64,000 nt of DNA from CAXQZM01 sp965229645 (GTDB lineage Bacteria > Pseudomonadota > Alphaproteobacteria > UBA7985). Below the pieces are notes generated by a model. The model did not search any database, was not told the origin of the DNA, and saw nothing but the letters and a program-made list of their open reading frames with translations. Made by a program: the position numbers and the translations under genes. The DNA is taken from positions 868,001 to 932,000 of the forward strand of contig OZ245893.1 of the NCBI GenBank assembly GCA_965229645.1, in the 5' to 3' direction. Shown in pieces: positions 53,808 through 60,996 of the stretch (positions within the stretch are counted from its first letter, which is position 1; the number at the start of each line of letters is the position of its first letter).

Positions 53808-55169
53808 ATGCAACAGCTTCATGTCATCGGCGCTGGCTTGGCGGGATCGGAGGCCGCTTGGCAGGCGGCAAATTGCGGGGTGGCCGTGGTGCTGCACGAA
53901 ATGCGGCCTTTGCGCACGACGCCCGCGCACCAGACCGCCCTGCCCGCCGAACTGGTCTGTTCCAACTCATTTCGGTCAGACGATGCGGCGGCCAACGCTG
54001 TTGGCTTGCTGCACCAGGAAATGCGCACCTTGGGCGGGCTGATCATGGCCGCCGCCGATCAGGCGCAGGTTCCCGCTGGTGCCGCACTGGCCGTTGATCG
54101 CGATCTGTTCAGCGCCGCTGTCAAAGCCAAGCTCGACGCCCATGACCTCATCGACATCCAGATTGGCGAGGTTCGCGATCTCCCAACCGACACGCCGACC
54201 CTGATCGCCACTGGTCCACTGACCTCGCCGGACTTGAGCCAGGCCCTCTTGGCCCTGACGGGCGAAACCGCGCTGGCCTTTTTTGATGCCATCGCGCCCA
54301 TCGTGCATTTGGACTCGGTCGATATGGACCAGGCGTGGTTCCAGTCGCGTTACGACAAACCTGGGCCGGGCGGCACGGGCAAGGACTATTTGAACTGCCC
54401 GCTAAGTGAGGCTCAGTACGATCGGTTCCTCGACGCCCTTTTGAGCGCGGACACGGGCGAGTTCAAAGACTGGGAGAAGGACACGCCCTACTTTGAGGGA
54501 TGCTTGCCCATCGAGGTGATGGCGGCGCGCGGCCGCGACACCTTGCGTTGGGGTCCCATGAAACCTGTCGGCCTCACCCCGCCCTCGGGTCACAAACCCC
54601 ATGCGGTGGTGCAGTTACGCCAGGATAATCGGCTGGGGACCCTATACAATCTCGTCGGGTTTCAAACCAAACTCAAATACGGCGAACAAGCGGAGGTTTT
54701 GCGCCTGATCCCAGGCCTTGAAAATGCCACTTTCGCGCGCTTGGGCGGGATTCATCGCAATACTTTCCTAAACGCCCCGCGCCTCTTAGACGAACGCTTG
54801 CGCCTGCGCGCCCAACCCAACTTGCGCTTTGCTGGGCAGATTACGGGCGTCGAAGGTTATGTCGAAAGCGCCGCCCTTGGCCTGATCGCTGGGCGCATGG
54901 CTGCGGCGGAAATCCTGGGCCAGGATTTTCCGTCCCCTCCCAAGGAAACGGCGCTGGGAGCGCTGCTCGCCCATGTCACGGGCGGCGCCAACCCTGACAC
55001 CTATCAACCCATGAACGTCAATTTCGGCCTGTTCCCGCCCCCGCCCGTGCAGACCACCGCCCAGGGCAAGGCTCGAAAGCTCCGCGGGCGCGACCGCAAA
55101 GTCTGGCTAACGGACCAAGCGCGGATTCGTCTTCGCGCATGGCTTGAACACGGGCCATCCGCCGCTTAG
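53808..55169 (+). CDS. trmFO: tRNA (uracil-5-)-methyltransferase, folate/FAD dependent
   Basis: The product makes ribothymidine at position 54 of tRNA using methylenetetrahydrofolate and FAD. The protein has 453 residues, the usual length. The N-terminal FAD motif is VIGAGLAGSEAAW, followed by the family blocks VCSNSFRSD, PIVHLDSVD, YLNCPLSEAQY and GITGVEGYVES-like residues near the C terminus (QITGVEGYVESAA). The start is 9 bases after the GPH transporter stop on the same strand. Confidence 0.96.
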   Translation: MQQLHVIGAGLAGSEAAWQAANCGVAVVLHEMRPLRTTPAHQTALPAELVCSNSFRSDDAAANAVGLLHQEMRTLGGLIMAAADQAQVPAGAALAVDRDLFSAAVKAKLDAHDLIDIQIGEVRDLPTDTPTLIATGPLTSPDLSQALLALTGETALAFFDAIAPIVHLDSVDMDQAWFQSRYDKPGPGGTGKDYLNCPLSEAQYDRFLDALLSADTGEFKDWEKDTPYFEGCLPIEVMAARGRDTLRWGPMKPVGLTPPSGHKPHAVVQLRQDNRLGTLYNLVGFQTKLKYGEQAEVLRLIPGLENATFARLGGIHRNTFLNAPRLLDERLRLRAQPNLRFAGQITGVEGYVESAALGLIAGRMAAAEILGQDFPSPPKETALGALLAHVTGGANPDTYQPMNVNFGLFPPPPVQTTAQGKARKLRGRDRKVWLTDQARIRLRAWLEHGPSAA

Positions 55170-55204
55170 TTATCGGATATAACCAAATCAGAAGGAGGCC
55201 ACCT

Positions 55205-55804
55205 ATGGCTGATGCGTTCACCCTCCCCGCCCTTCCCTACGCAGAGGACGCCCTCGCGCCCGTGATCGGCGCGCAGACCGTTGGGCTGCACCACGGCAAG
55301 CACCACAAAACCTACTTTGACAAGATGAACCCGATCGTTGCGGGCACAGCCTACGCCGACATGGCCCTGGCCGATGTGATGGTCGAGGCCTACAAAAAAG
55401 GCGAGCAGGCCCTGATCAACAATGCGGGGCAGGCCTGGAACCATATCCTGTACTGGAATCAAATGACCCCAGGCGGCGCGAAGGCCCCAGCGGGCAAACT
55501 GGCCGACGCCATCGACGCGGCCTTCGGCGGGTTCGACGCCATGAAGGCGCAAATGGTCCAAACGGGCGTGGGTGTCTTCGGCTCGGGCTGGGCCTGGTTG
55601 GTGAACGACGGCGGCACCCTATCCCTCCTGGGCACCCCTGGCGGCGAGAACCCCGCCATGCACGGCAAGGTGGCGCTGGTTGGCATCGATGTGTGGGAAC
55701 ATGCCTACTACCTCGACTACCAAAACCGTCGCCCCGACCACATCACAGATGTCTTGGATCAATTGGTCAACTGGTCTTGGGTGTCCGAACAGTTTGAAGC
55801 TTAG
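55205..55804 (+). CDS. sodB: superoxide dismutase, Fe/Mn type
   Basis: The product converts superoxide to hydrogen peroxide and oxygen. The protein has 199 residues. The metal ligands are His29 in GLHHGKHH, a His in QAWNHILYW, and the Asp and His of DVWEHAYYLDYQNRR. A strong ribosome site (AGAAGGAGG) precedes the ATG. Iron or manganese preference cannot be decided here. It is followed by a clear intrinsic terminator. It may be read from its own promoter or from trmFO, 35 bases upstream. Confidence 0.96.
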   Translation: MADAFTLPALPYAEDALAPVIGAQTVGLHHGKHHKTYFDKMNPIVAGTAYADMALADVMVEAYKKGEQALINNAGQAWNHILYWNQMTPGGAKAPAGKLADAIDAAFGGFDAMKAQMVQTGVGVFGSGWAWLVNDGGTLSLLGTPGGENPAMHGKVALVGIDVWEHAYYLDYQNRRPDHITDVLDQLVNWSWVSEQFEA

Positions 55805-55879
55805 GTCGTTGGCCCGCCCGTTTGCTTAAGGCGCATGCCCAACGCTCTCGGCGCACGCGCATAAACCACATCAACTTTG

Positions 55880-55905
55880 AAAGGGGCCACGGCCCCTTTT
55901 TTTTT
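55880..55905 (+). terminator. rho-independent terminator after sodB
   Basis: AAGGGGCC - AC - GGCCCCTT is a perfect 8-base-pair stem followed directly by a run of nine T. It lies 75 bases after the sodB stop and reads on the plus strand. Confidence 0.95.
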
Positions 55906-55974
55906 GCCTAGTTTTGACCTAAGCCCCTTCCCAGGCTGACTTGAACTTTCGGCTTATGTTGTGGGAAACCGATC

Positions 55975-56955
55975 ATGCTTCGCATCTCTGCCTCCTGTCT
56001 CGCCCTGTTCCTCACGGGAGCCGTCGCGCAGGCGCAATCGATTTTGCCCGAACTCATGTACGGGGTCTATGGGCTCGACGACAGTTGCGAGCTTGAGGCG
56101 CGGCGGATGATCATTACCCCGACCGACATCCTCATTGCCGACCCAGGCCTCGACATCCGCGTCAACTATCCGGACCAGCGGCAGGTGAGCGGGGATCGGG
56201 TGGCTCTATCGGGGAATTTTTTTGTGTCCGTGCTCTATGACGGCGCCATTGAACGCACGGCACGCGGCGCGCGCATGGCGTTCCACTTTCCCGACCTGTC
56301 GTTTCCGCTGTTGGAACCGATCATGAAAGGGGTCTTGGGCGATGAGGTGCCGACGGCGATTCGGGCCAACCTGGACCTGGTCGAATCCGACGACCAAGTT
56401 GTCATGACCTTGCAATCCGATGATCCCAACCTGGGCGCGCGCCTATCGGGCGCCGTCGGCACTTGGGTGTTCGAGGCGACGCAGATCACCCGAACGCGCG
56501 GTGACGCCACCTCGACCTATGTGCGGTGCTTCGACGGCCTGGGCGCCAGCGCGCAGCACGCGCGCTTGATCGCGGGTAAGACGGGGATTTACGCGCCAGA
56601 GGGGCGCTGCACCGCCGATGAAGACCTGTTCGTGATCGCCGAAGACGGCTGGGGCCTGTCGGTCCCCTTCGCCGACCCGACCATCGGCTTTGCCTTTGCT
56701 GGCGACGGGACCGATCTTAGGGGGGAGTTGTACCGCGCGCCCTTTGCACCGCTGGCCCCCAACGAAAACTCCTATATCGACATTGAGGTGCGCGACGGCG
56801 CGCTCCACCACCGCCTAAGCTTTGCGGGGCAAGGTTTTACCTGGACCAAAACCCTCAGCAACGGACAGGTCCAAGACGCGGGCCTCTTCAGCAAATGCGT
56901 GGAAATCGGCGACGCTCGGTTTACCGACGCGATCCGCCAAGCTGGCCAGCTCTAA
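55975..56955 (+). CDS. exported protein of unknown function
   Basis: This gene encodes 326 residues with a signal peptide (1-20, ending AVAQAQ). The rest is a beta-rich sequence with few motifs. Two similar halves may be present, each with a Cys (DSCELEARR and EGRCTADEDL) opening a stretch that ends in a hydrophobic-Asp pattern. I recognise no family. The stop codon TAA is the left flank of element G. It is isolated between the sodB terminator and the convergent tyrA. Confidence 0.7.
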   Translation: MLRISASCLALFLTGAVAQAQSILPELMYGVYGLDDSCELEARRMIITPTDILIADPGLDIRVNYPDQRQVSGDRVALSGNFFVSVLYDGAIERTARGARMAFHFPDLSFPLLEPIMKGVLGDEVPTAIRANLDLVESDDQVVMTLQSDDPNLGARLSGAVGTWVFEATQITRTRGDATSTYVRCFDGLGASAQHARLIAGKTGIYAPEGRCTADEDLFVIAEDGWGLSVPFADPTIGFAFAGDGTDLRGELYRAPFAPLAPNENSYIDIEVRDGALHHRLSFAGQGFTWTKTLSNGQVQDAGLFSKCVEIGDARFTDAIRQAGQL

Positions 56956-57150
56956 TTCCAACGGCCAAAAAAGTTGACACTTTTTGGGCCGTTTTGTGTC
57001 TCACGGCAGAAACGCTTCGCGTTTCGCCTCCGACGGGGCCTCCGCTTATACCCCGAGGCGCTTTCGCGCTATTCTCGGGGCCGCTGCGGGGGCCGCAGTC
57101 GCGGCCCTTATACCAGCGAATATAAGAGCCATTCTTAATCGCCGCTGGTA
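56956..57150 (-). mobile_element. MITE-like structured element, copy G
   Basis: Minus orientation, 195 bases. The flanks are TAA (stop codon of the upstream gene) and TCA, not an exact pair. It lies between convergent genes and overlaps the 3' end of tyrA by 16 bases. It supplies the last TyrA codons and the TAA stop. Confidence 0.87.
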
Positions 57151-58097
57151 TCACCCCCATACAGCGCAAGCGTTTGAGTCTCTGGCTCGCGCTGGCTGGG
57201 TTCGCGCGGGTCGAACGTTCCCGCTTGGCCTTGTTCCACGACTTGGCGGCGAATGCTGCGGGTCTCGGTGAACACGTCGAAGAGGGTCTCGGCGTCGCCG
57301 CGCTCGATGGCGCTTTTCAGGTTCGCCAAATCGCCGCTGAACTGCTCCAGCACCGCCAAAACAGCGGACCTATTGCTGAGAAAAATATCGCGCCACATGG
57401 TCGGATCGGACCCTGCAATCCTGGTAAAGTCCCGAAACCCTGAGGCCGAGTATTTAATGACTTCAGATTTCAGGCTGCCTTCCAACTTAGCTGCCGTATC
57501 GACGATGGAATAGGCGATCAGATGGGGCAGATGCGAGGTCATGGCCAGGACCATGTCGTGGGCCCGCGCGTCCATCTGCGCGACCTTGGCCCCGCACGCC
57601 TCCCACAGCGCGCGCAGAGAAGTCACCGCCTGAGCGTCCGCGCCTGCGGGCGGGGTCAGGATCACCCAGCGATTTTCAAAGAGTTGACGAAACCCTGCGG
57701 CAGGTCCCGACTTCTCCGTTCCCGCGATGGGGTGCCCTGGAATAAAGTGAACGCCCGCGGGCAAGTGCGGCCTCACGTCGGCCATGACTTGGGCCTTGAC
57801 CGAGCCCACGTCGCTGACGAGGGTACCAGGCGTCAACTCCGCGCCCATGGCCGCTGCCAAGTGCGCGTACGTGCCTACGGGGGTGCAGAGAATGATCAAA
57901 TCGGCCCCCACCACCCCAGCCCGCAGGTCGGTTGTCGCCTCGTGGGCTAGGCCCAGCGCCAGGACCTCGTCGCAGCGATCTTCGCTTGCTTCCACAACCC
58001 GCAGCCGCTGCCCAAGGCGATGGTGGCGAATATTGTAGGCCAGTGACGCGCCAATCAGACCCGCCCCAACGAGGGTGATGGTCTGAAACAAGGACAC
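57135..58097 (-). CDS. tyrA: prephenate/arogenate dehydrogenase
   Basis: The product performs oxidative decarboxylation of prephenate (or arogenate) on the tyrosine branch. The protein has 320 residues. The NAD(P) site is LVGAGLIGASLAY and the catalytic His region is GHPIAGTEKSGP, followed by the helical dimerisation part. It starts 2 bases after the chorismate mutase stop. The last residues (DTSGD) are encoded by the end of element G, so the original C terminus was changed by the insertion. With TTA as the target, the original frame would have ended directly at that point. Confidence 0.94.
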   Translation of the reverse strand: MSLFQTITLVGAGLIGASLAYNIRHHRLGQRLRVVEASEDRCDEVLALGLAHEATTDLRAGVVGADLIILCTPVGTYAHLAAAMGAELTPGTLVSDVGSVKAQVMADVRPHLPAGVHFIPGHPIAGTEKSGPAAGFRQLFENRWVILTPPAGADAQAVTSLRALWEACGAKVAQMDARAHDMVLAMTSHLPHLIAYSIVDTAAKLEGSLKSEVIKYSASGFRDFTRIAGSDPTMWRDIFLSNRSAVLAVLEQFSGDLANLKSAIERGDAETLFDVFTETRSIRRQVVEQGQAGTFDPREPSQREPETQTLALYGGDTSGD

Positions 58098-58099
58098 CC

Positions 58100-58621
58100 C
58101 TAAACCTCGAGCTTATGAATCGACACAAGACGCCCGAGAACCTCGCCGTCGTGGCGCAGGTCACCAACGGCGAACAGGCGGCTGGGAATCGTATGAGGCA
58201 AATCGAGCACCAAGAGCGCTAGACCGCGCGCCCGAAGCTTCGCGACCAAATCGCTCTCACTGCCGAACTCGAGCGGGACCGCAGTGCCGAAGTGTTCGCG
58301 CGCGCCCTGGGCCAAGGCGCTGAAAGGTTCCGCGACAACGCCGATGCGAAAGTCGCCTTGCTGCGTGCAGGCCGCGCCCATGAGTTCCTTCCAGATTCTC
58401 GTCAATGAACGCGGCGGCAGCGCGCCCTGGTTGCGCCCTCGCAACCGCTCGACAATGGCGCGCTCTCGCGCTGGGCGCGGGATCAGGCTCGGGTCCGTTT
58501 GCGCGCCTTTGGCCGCCGCGACTTGCGCCGTCACGTCGAATCGCGCCATCAGCAAATCATGGATCTGCGTGTCCAAGCGATCGATTTGGTCGCGAAGGGT
58601 CGCGAGTTCAGTCGGGTTCAT
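58100..58621 (-). CDS. chorismate mutase (AroQ type) with C-terminal extension
   Basis: This 173-residue protein has the AroQ helix in its first 80 residues (LRDQIDRLDTQIHDLL, then an Arg/Lys-rich active-site pattern, RERAIVERLRG). It converts chorismate to prephenate. The remaining 90 residues resemble the first part of a prephenate-dehydratase-like domain but are too short to be one; they may be regulatory. Its start overlaps the methyltransferase end by 14 bases and it is followed after 2 bases by tyrA, so prephenate is made and used within one operon. Confidence 0.85.
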   Translation of the reverse strand: MNPTELATLRDQIDRLDTQIHDLLMARFDVTAQVAAAKGAQTDPSLIPRPARERAIVERLRGRNQGALPPRSLTRIWKELMGAACTQQGDFRIGVVAEPFSALAQGAREHFGTAVPLEFGSESDLVAKLRARGLALLVLDLPHTIPSRLFAVGDLRHDGEVLGRLVSIHKLEV

Positions 58622-59318
58622 GCCTGCGCCCTTGCCTGGAAAACTTGGCGGCCGCAATGCCGCCACGCTGCCGCGAACGCCAAAATTCCATGAGTGGCGT
58701 GGTGATCGACAGGCGATTGCCGGGTCGCGGGGGAACTTGGGGTTGGGCCAGATGAAAATTGCTCGTGGGGCGTCCGCGCTGAAGGCGGATCGTTTGCTGG
58801 CCGCGCACATGAAACGCCGATTGGCGCAGCAAGGTGCGCACCTGCCAACCCCAGTATCGGCGCCCGTCGCCTGCCATGACCGCTTCCGTGCCCCAGGGGT
58901 GCGGTGTAAAGACGGCAAGGCGACCTTGGGGCTGGAGGATTTCGTAAGTGAGCGACAAGAGCGCCAGGGGCGTGCGTCGGTATTCGAGCGCATAACTCAA
59001 AACCACCAGATCAAAGTGGGCGCGAGAAAAGGGCGGCAAGTCCGTATCCATAACCAGCGCGGGATGGTCGCCCAACCGTCCGCCCAAAGCTGGCGGATAG
59101 GCGATAATGAAACTTGAGGGCCGCAACGCCTGCACCGCGTCTAGAACCTGGGTTGAGGCGGCACCGATCAGGAGGGCTTTGGGCCGGGCGGGAACCTGGC
59201 TCGGGGCCACGCGTTCAAAGGCACGGGCTTTTGCCCGTTCGTGGCCTACCCCCAGGTCACTGTCCCAAAGCTGCGCGAGACCAGGCAAATTTGGCCATAG
59301 GGGTCGCTGCGGTGCCAT
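58608..59318 (-). CDS. class I SAM-dependent methyltransferase-like protein
   Basis: This 236-residue protein has a degenerate SAM-binding region (ALLIGAASTQVLDAV) and post-motif segments typical of Methyltransf_11-like proteins (FDLVVLSYALEY and EILQPQGRLAVFTPHPWG). The substrate is unknown. It is upstream of, and overlapping, the chorismate mutase gene. The glycine-rich loop is less regular than normal, so catalytic ability is uncertain. Confidence 0.75.
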   Translation of the reverse strand: MAPQRPLWPNLPGLAQLWDSDLGVGHERAKARAFERVAPSQVPARPKALLIGAASTQVLDAVQALRPSSFIIAYPPALGGRLGDHPALVMDTDLPPFSRAHFDLVVLSYALEYRRTPLALLSLTYEILQPQGRLAVFTPHPWGTEAVMAGDGRRYWGWQVRTLLRQSAFHVRGQQTIRLQRGRPTSNFHLAQPQVPPRPGNRLSITTPLMEFWRSRQRGGIAAAKFSRQGRRHEPD

Positions 59319-59412
59319 GGGGTTCGCCTATCAAAACGGGGGTCCCTTCACAACTCTGACATTCGTGGCGGCACTGGTGGCCTCTGCAGGCGTCCCTCTG
59401 TATAGGGTGACC

Positions 59413-59769
59413 ATGTTCAGTTTGCGCACGCTCCTGCTGTCCTGCCTTGCGGCCCTGGTGCCTCTCATGGCGTCGGGCAAAGGCTCGGGATCCAAGCCCC
59501 CCCCTTCTGCGGACAAAGGGTCAGGGTCCAAGGCGTCCCTCTCGATCCTCGAGCTCGACGATCCTCTGCCAGCGTGCCTCATCGAAGGGGCAGAGATCGC
59601 CCGCGATCCCGAACAGGGGGTCGATCTTAGGGTTGAAGGTGCCGTCGACACGTTTATATGGGCCATAACATTCGATCAAAGCCTGGTCGAAATTGAGTTC
59701 GAGGACGAATTCTTCTTCGCCAGAGCCGAACATGTCGAGGTTCAGCCATGCGAAAGTGCATCGGATTGA
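59413..59769 (+). CDS. small exported protein, tandem paralogue 1
   Basis: This gene encodes 118 residues with a signal peptide (1-20), a Gly/Ser/Lys/Pro linker, and a C-terminal part with one early and one late Cys. The pattern CL...DQxxxxxEFEDEFFFARAEHV...C resembles the protein encoded next to it. ATG 59413 gives a normal signal peptide; the longer frame upstream does not. It overlaps the next gene by 22 bases. No family is recognised. Confidence 0.6.
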   Translation: MFSLRTLLLSCLAALVPLMASGKGSGSKPPPSADKGSGSKASLSILELDDPLPACLIEGAEIARDPEQGVDLRVEGAVDTFIWAITFDQSLVEIEFEDEFFFARAEHVEVQPCESASD

Positions 59770-60038
59770 CGCTACTTACCAGTTTAGCTGGCACCTTGTC
59801 TGCGCAAGGGCAGGAGCCGCCACGCGACGCGCGCCTGATTGAGTTTGATCGCGCCCGAACCGTTTGCCTACCCAAAAAGGCCGCCGCGTTCGACGCCGCC
59901 TCCCTCCAGCGCGAGGACCCGATCTCGGGTCAATTAAAGGCCGATGCGATCAGCCTGGACCAGAACTGGATTCGGCTTGAGTATGGTGACGACCGAGTCC
60001 TCATCGCGTCGGCCCAGTTGCGCTTTGGGTCCTGTTGA
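59748..60038 (+). CDS. small exported protein, tandem paralogue 2
   Basis: This gene encodes 96 residues with a signal peptide (1-19). The C-terminal region (DQNWIRLEYGDDRVLIASAQLRFG, then a final Cys) follows the same pattern as the end of the preceding protein, so the two are probably duplicates. An early Cys in TVCLPKK could pair with the final one. It starts within the end of the previous gene. It is followed by tRNA-Leu after 44 bases. Confidence 0.6.
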   Translation: MRKCIGLTLLTSLAGTLSAQGQEPPRDARLIEFDRARTVCLPKKAAAFDAASLQREDPISGQLKADAISLDQNWIRLEYGDDRVLIASAQLRFGSC

Positions 60039-60082
60039 GAATTGACGTCTTGCCAGGAAGCCCCTAAGGCTCGCGCAACGCT

Positions 60083-60167
60083 GCCCCTGTGGCGAAATTG
60101 GTAGACGCGATGGATTCAAAATCCATTTCCGAGAGGAGTGCTGGTTCGAGTCCGGCCAGGGGTACCA
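60083..60167 (+). tRNA. tRNA-Leu (anticodon CAA)
   Basis: This 85-base class II tRNA has acceptor stem GCCCCTG/CAGGGGT with a G-U closing pair, D arm with TGGCGAAATTGGTAGACGC, anticodon loop TTCAAAA (CAA, reading UUG), long variable arm, T arm GGTTCGAGTCC and encoded CCA end (60165-60167). Confidence 0.95.
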
Positions 60168-60170
60168 CGA

Positions 60171-60191
60171 GTTTCCGTGAAAAGCGGAAAC
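60171..60191 (+). terminator. hairpin after tRNA-Leu
   Basis: GTTTCCG - TGAAAAG - CGGAAAC is a 7-base-pair stem four bases after the CCA end, followed by CTTAACC. It is a plausible tRNA transcript end, with a weak T run. Confidence 0.6.
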
Positions 60192-60296
60192 CTTAACCGA
60201 CGCATCCATTCATCCAAATTCGAGTCCCAAACCTCGACGCATGCGGGGCGCGCTCCTCGACCAGACAAGGGTCATTCAATTTCTCCACTGGCATAA

Positions 60297-60491
60297 TACC
60301 AGCGGCGAATGAGAATGACTCTAATGGTCGCTGGTATAAGGGCCGCGACTGCGGCCCCCGTAGCGGCCCCGAGAATAGCGCGAAAGCGCCTCGGGGTATA
60401 AGCGAAGGCCCCGTCGGAGGCGAAACGCGAAGCGTTTCTGCCGTGAGACACAAAACGGCTAAAAAAGTGTCAACTTTTTTCGCCGTTGGGA
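60297..60491 (+). mobile_element. MITE-like structured element, copy H
   Basis: 195 bases with TAA on both sides. It is nearly identical to copy B in its internal hairpins. It overlaps the 3' end of marR (60470-60491) and supplies its last codons and stop. The 128 bases between the tRNA and this copy hold no gene. Confidence 0.88.
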
Positions 60492-60925
60492 TAAGCCGTA
60501 TCGGCTGCGCCCAATTCTATGAGAATGGTCTTGAGCAGGTCGGCGCGTTGGGCACCGATCTTTTCCGCGATTTGTGCTTCTTCGTGGCGGGCCTCGGCGC
60601 GGACCTGGTCGATGCGCTTGCGGCCGAGCGAGGTGATGTCCAAATTGATCTTGCGGTGGTCAGCGGCCAACACGCGGCGGTGGACGAGACCGTCGGCGAC
60701 CATGCGATCGACCAGCTTGGTCAGCGTCGGTGGGTTCATAAGGACAAGGTCGGCCAAATCGCCCATGGTGTGCGACTCGCCCGCTTCCAAGATTTCCATG
60801 ACCCGCCAGGCCTCCACCTGCACGCCGAACTGTTTCAGGCGCCGGGTCAGGGAGATATGGACTTTGCGATGGGCCGTTGCCAACGAGTAGGACAGGTAGG
60901 ACTGGACGGGATGCGGGGTCTTCAT
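60470..60925 (-). CDS. MarR-family transcriptional regulator
   Basis: This 151-residue winged-helix protein has a recognition region in HTMGDLADLVLMNPPTLTKLVDRMVADGLV and a wing in RRVLAADHRKINLDITSLG, the MarR pattern. It probably represses the divergent AmiC-type gene. The shared spacer is 71 bases and contains a palindrome. The last six residues (PNGEKS) come from element H. Joining the flanks at the TAA duplication would give an original ending ASGEIE and a stop at the same length. Confidence 0.92.
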   Translation of the reverse strand: MKTPHPVQSYLSYSLATAHRKVHISLTRRLKQFGVQVEAWRVMEILEAGESHTMGDLADLVLMNPPTLTKLVDRMVADGLVHRRVLAADHRKINLDITSLGRKRIDQVRAEARHEEAQIAEKIGAQRADLLKTILIELGAADTAYPNGEKS

Positions 60926-60966
60926 TGGAACATGGATCCTTTACGTTCAACACGAAACTATTTGAC

Positions 60967-60983
60967 TTGGAAATTATTTTCAA
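60967..60983. promoter_or_regulatory. candidate MarR operator
   Basis: The near-perfect palindrome TTGGAAA-TTA-TTTTCAA lies in the 71-base spacer between the divergent marR and AmiC-type genes, 13 bases before the latter start. This is the usual size for a MarR dimer site. A related half (CTTGAAAAGGAAATTA) lies at about 62190-62205 before the flotillin-like gene. Confidence 0.5.
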
Positions 60984-60996
60984 CGAAAAACCGTCT

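Noticed and set aside
9400..60494. Repeated short frames such as those reading SHGRNASRFASDG
   Set aside because: They recur wherever the 195-base element occurs and are not conserved beyond it. The changes between copies keep hairpins, not codons.
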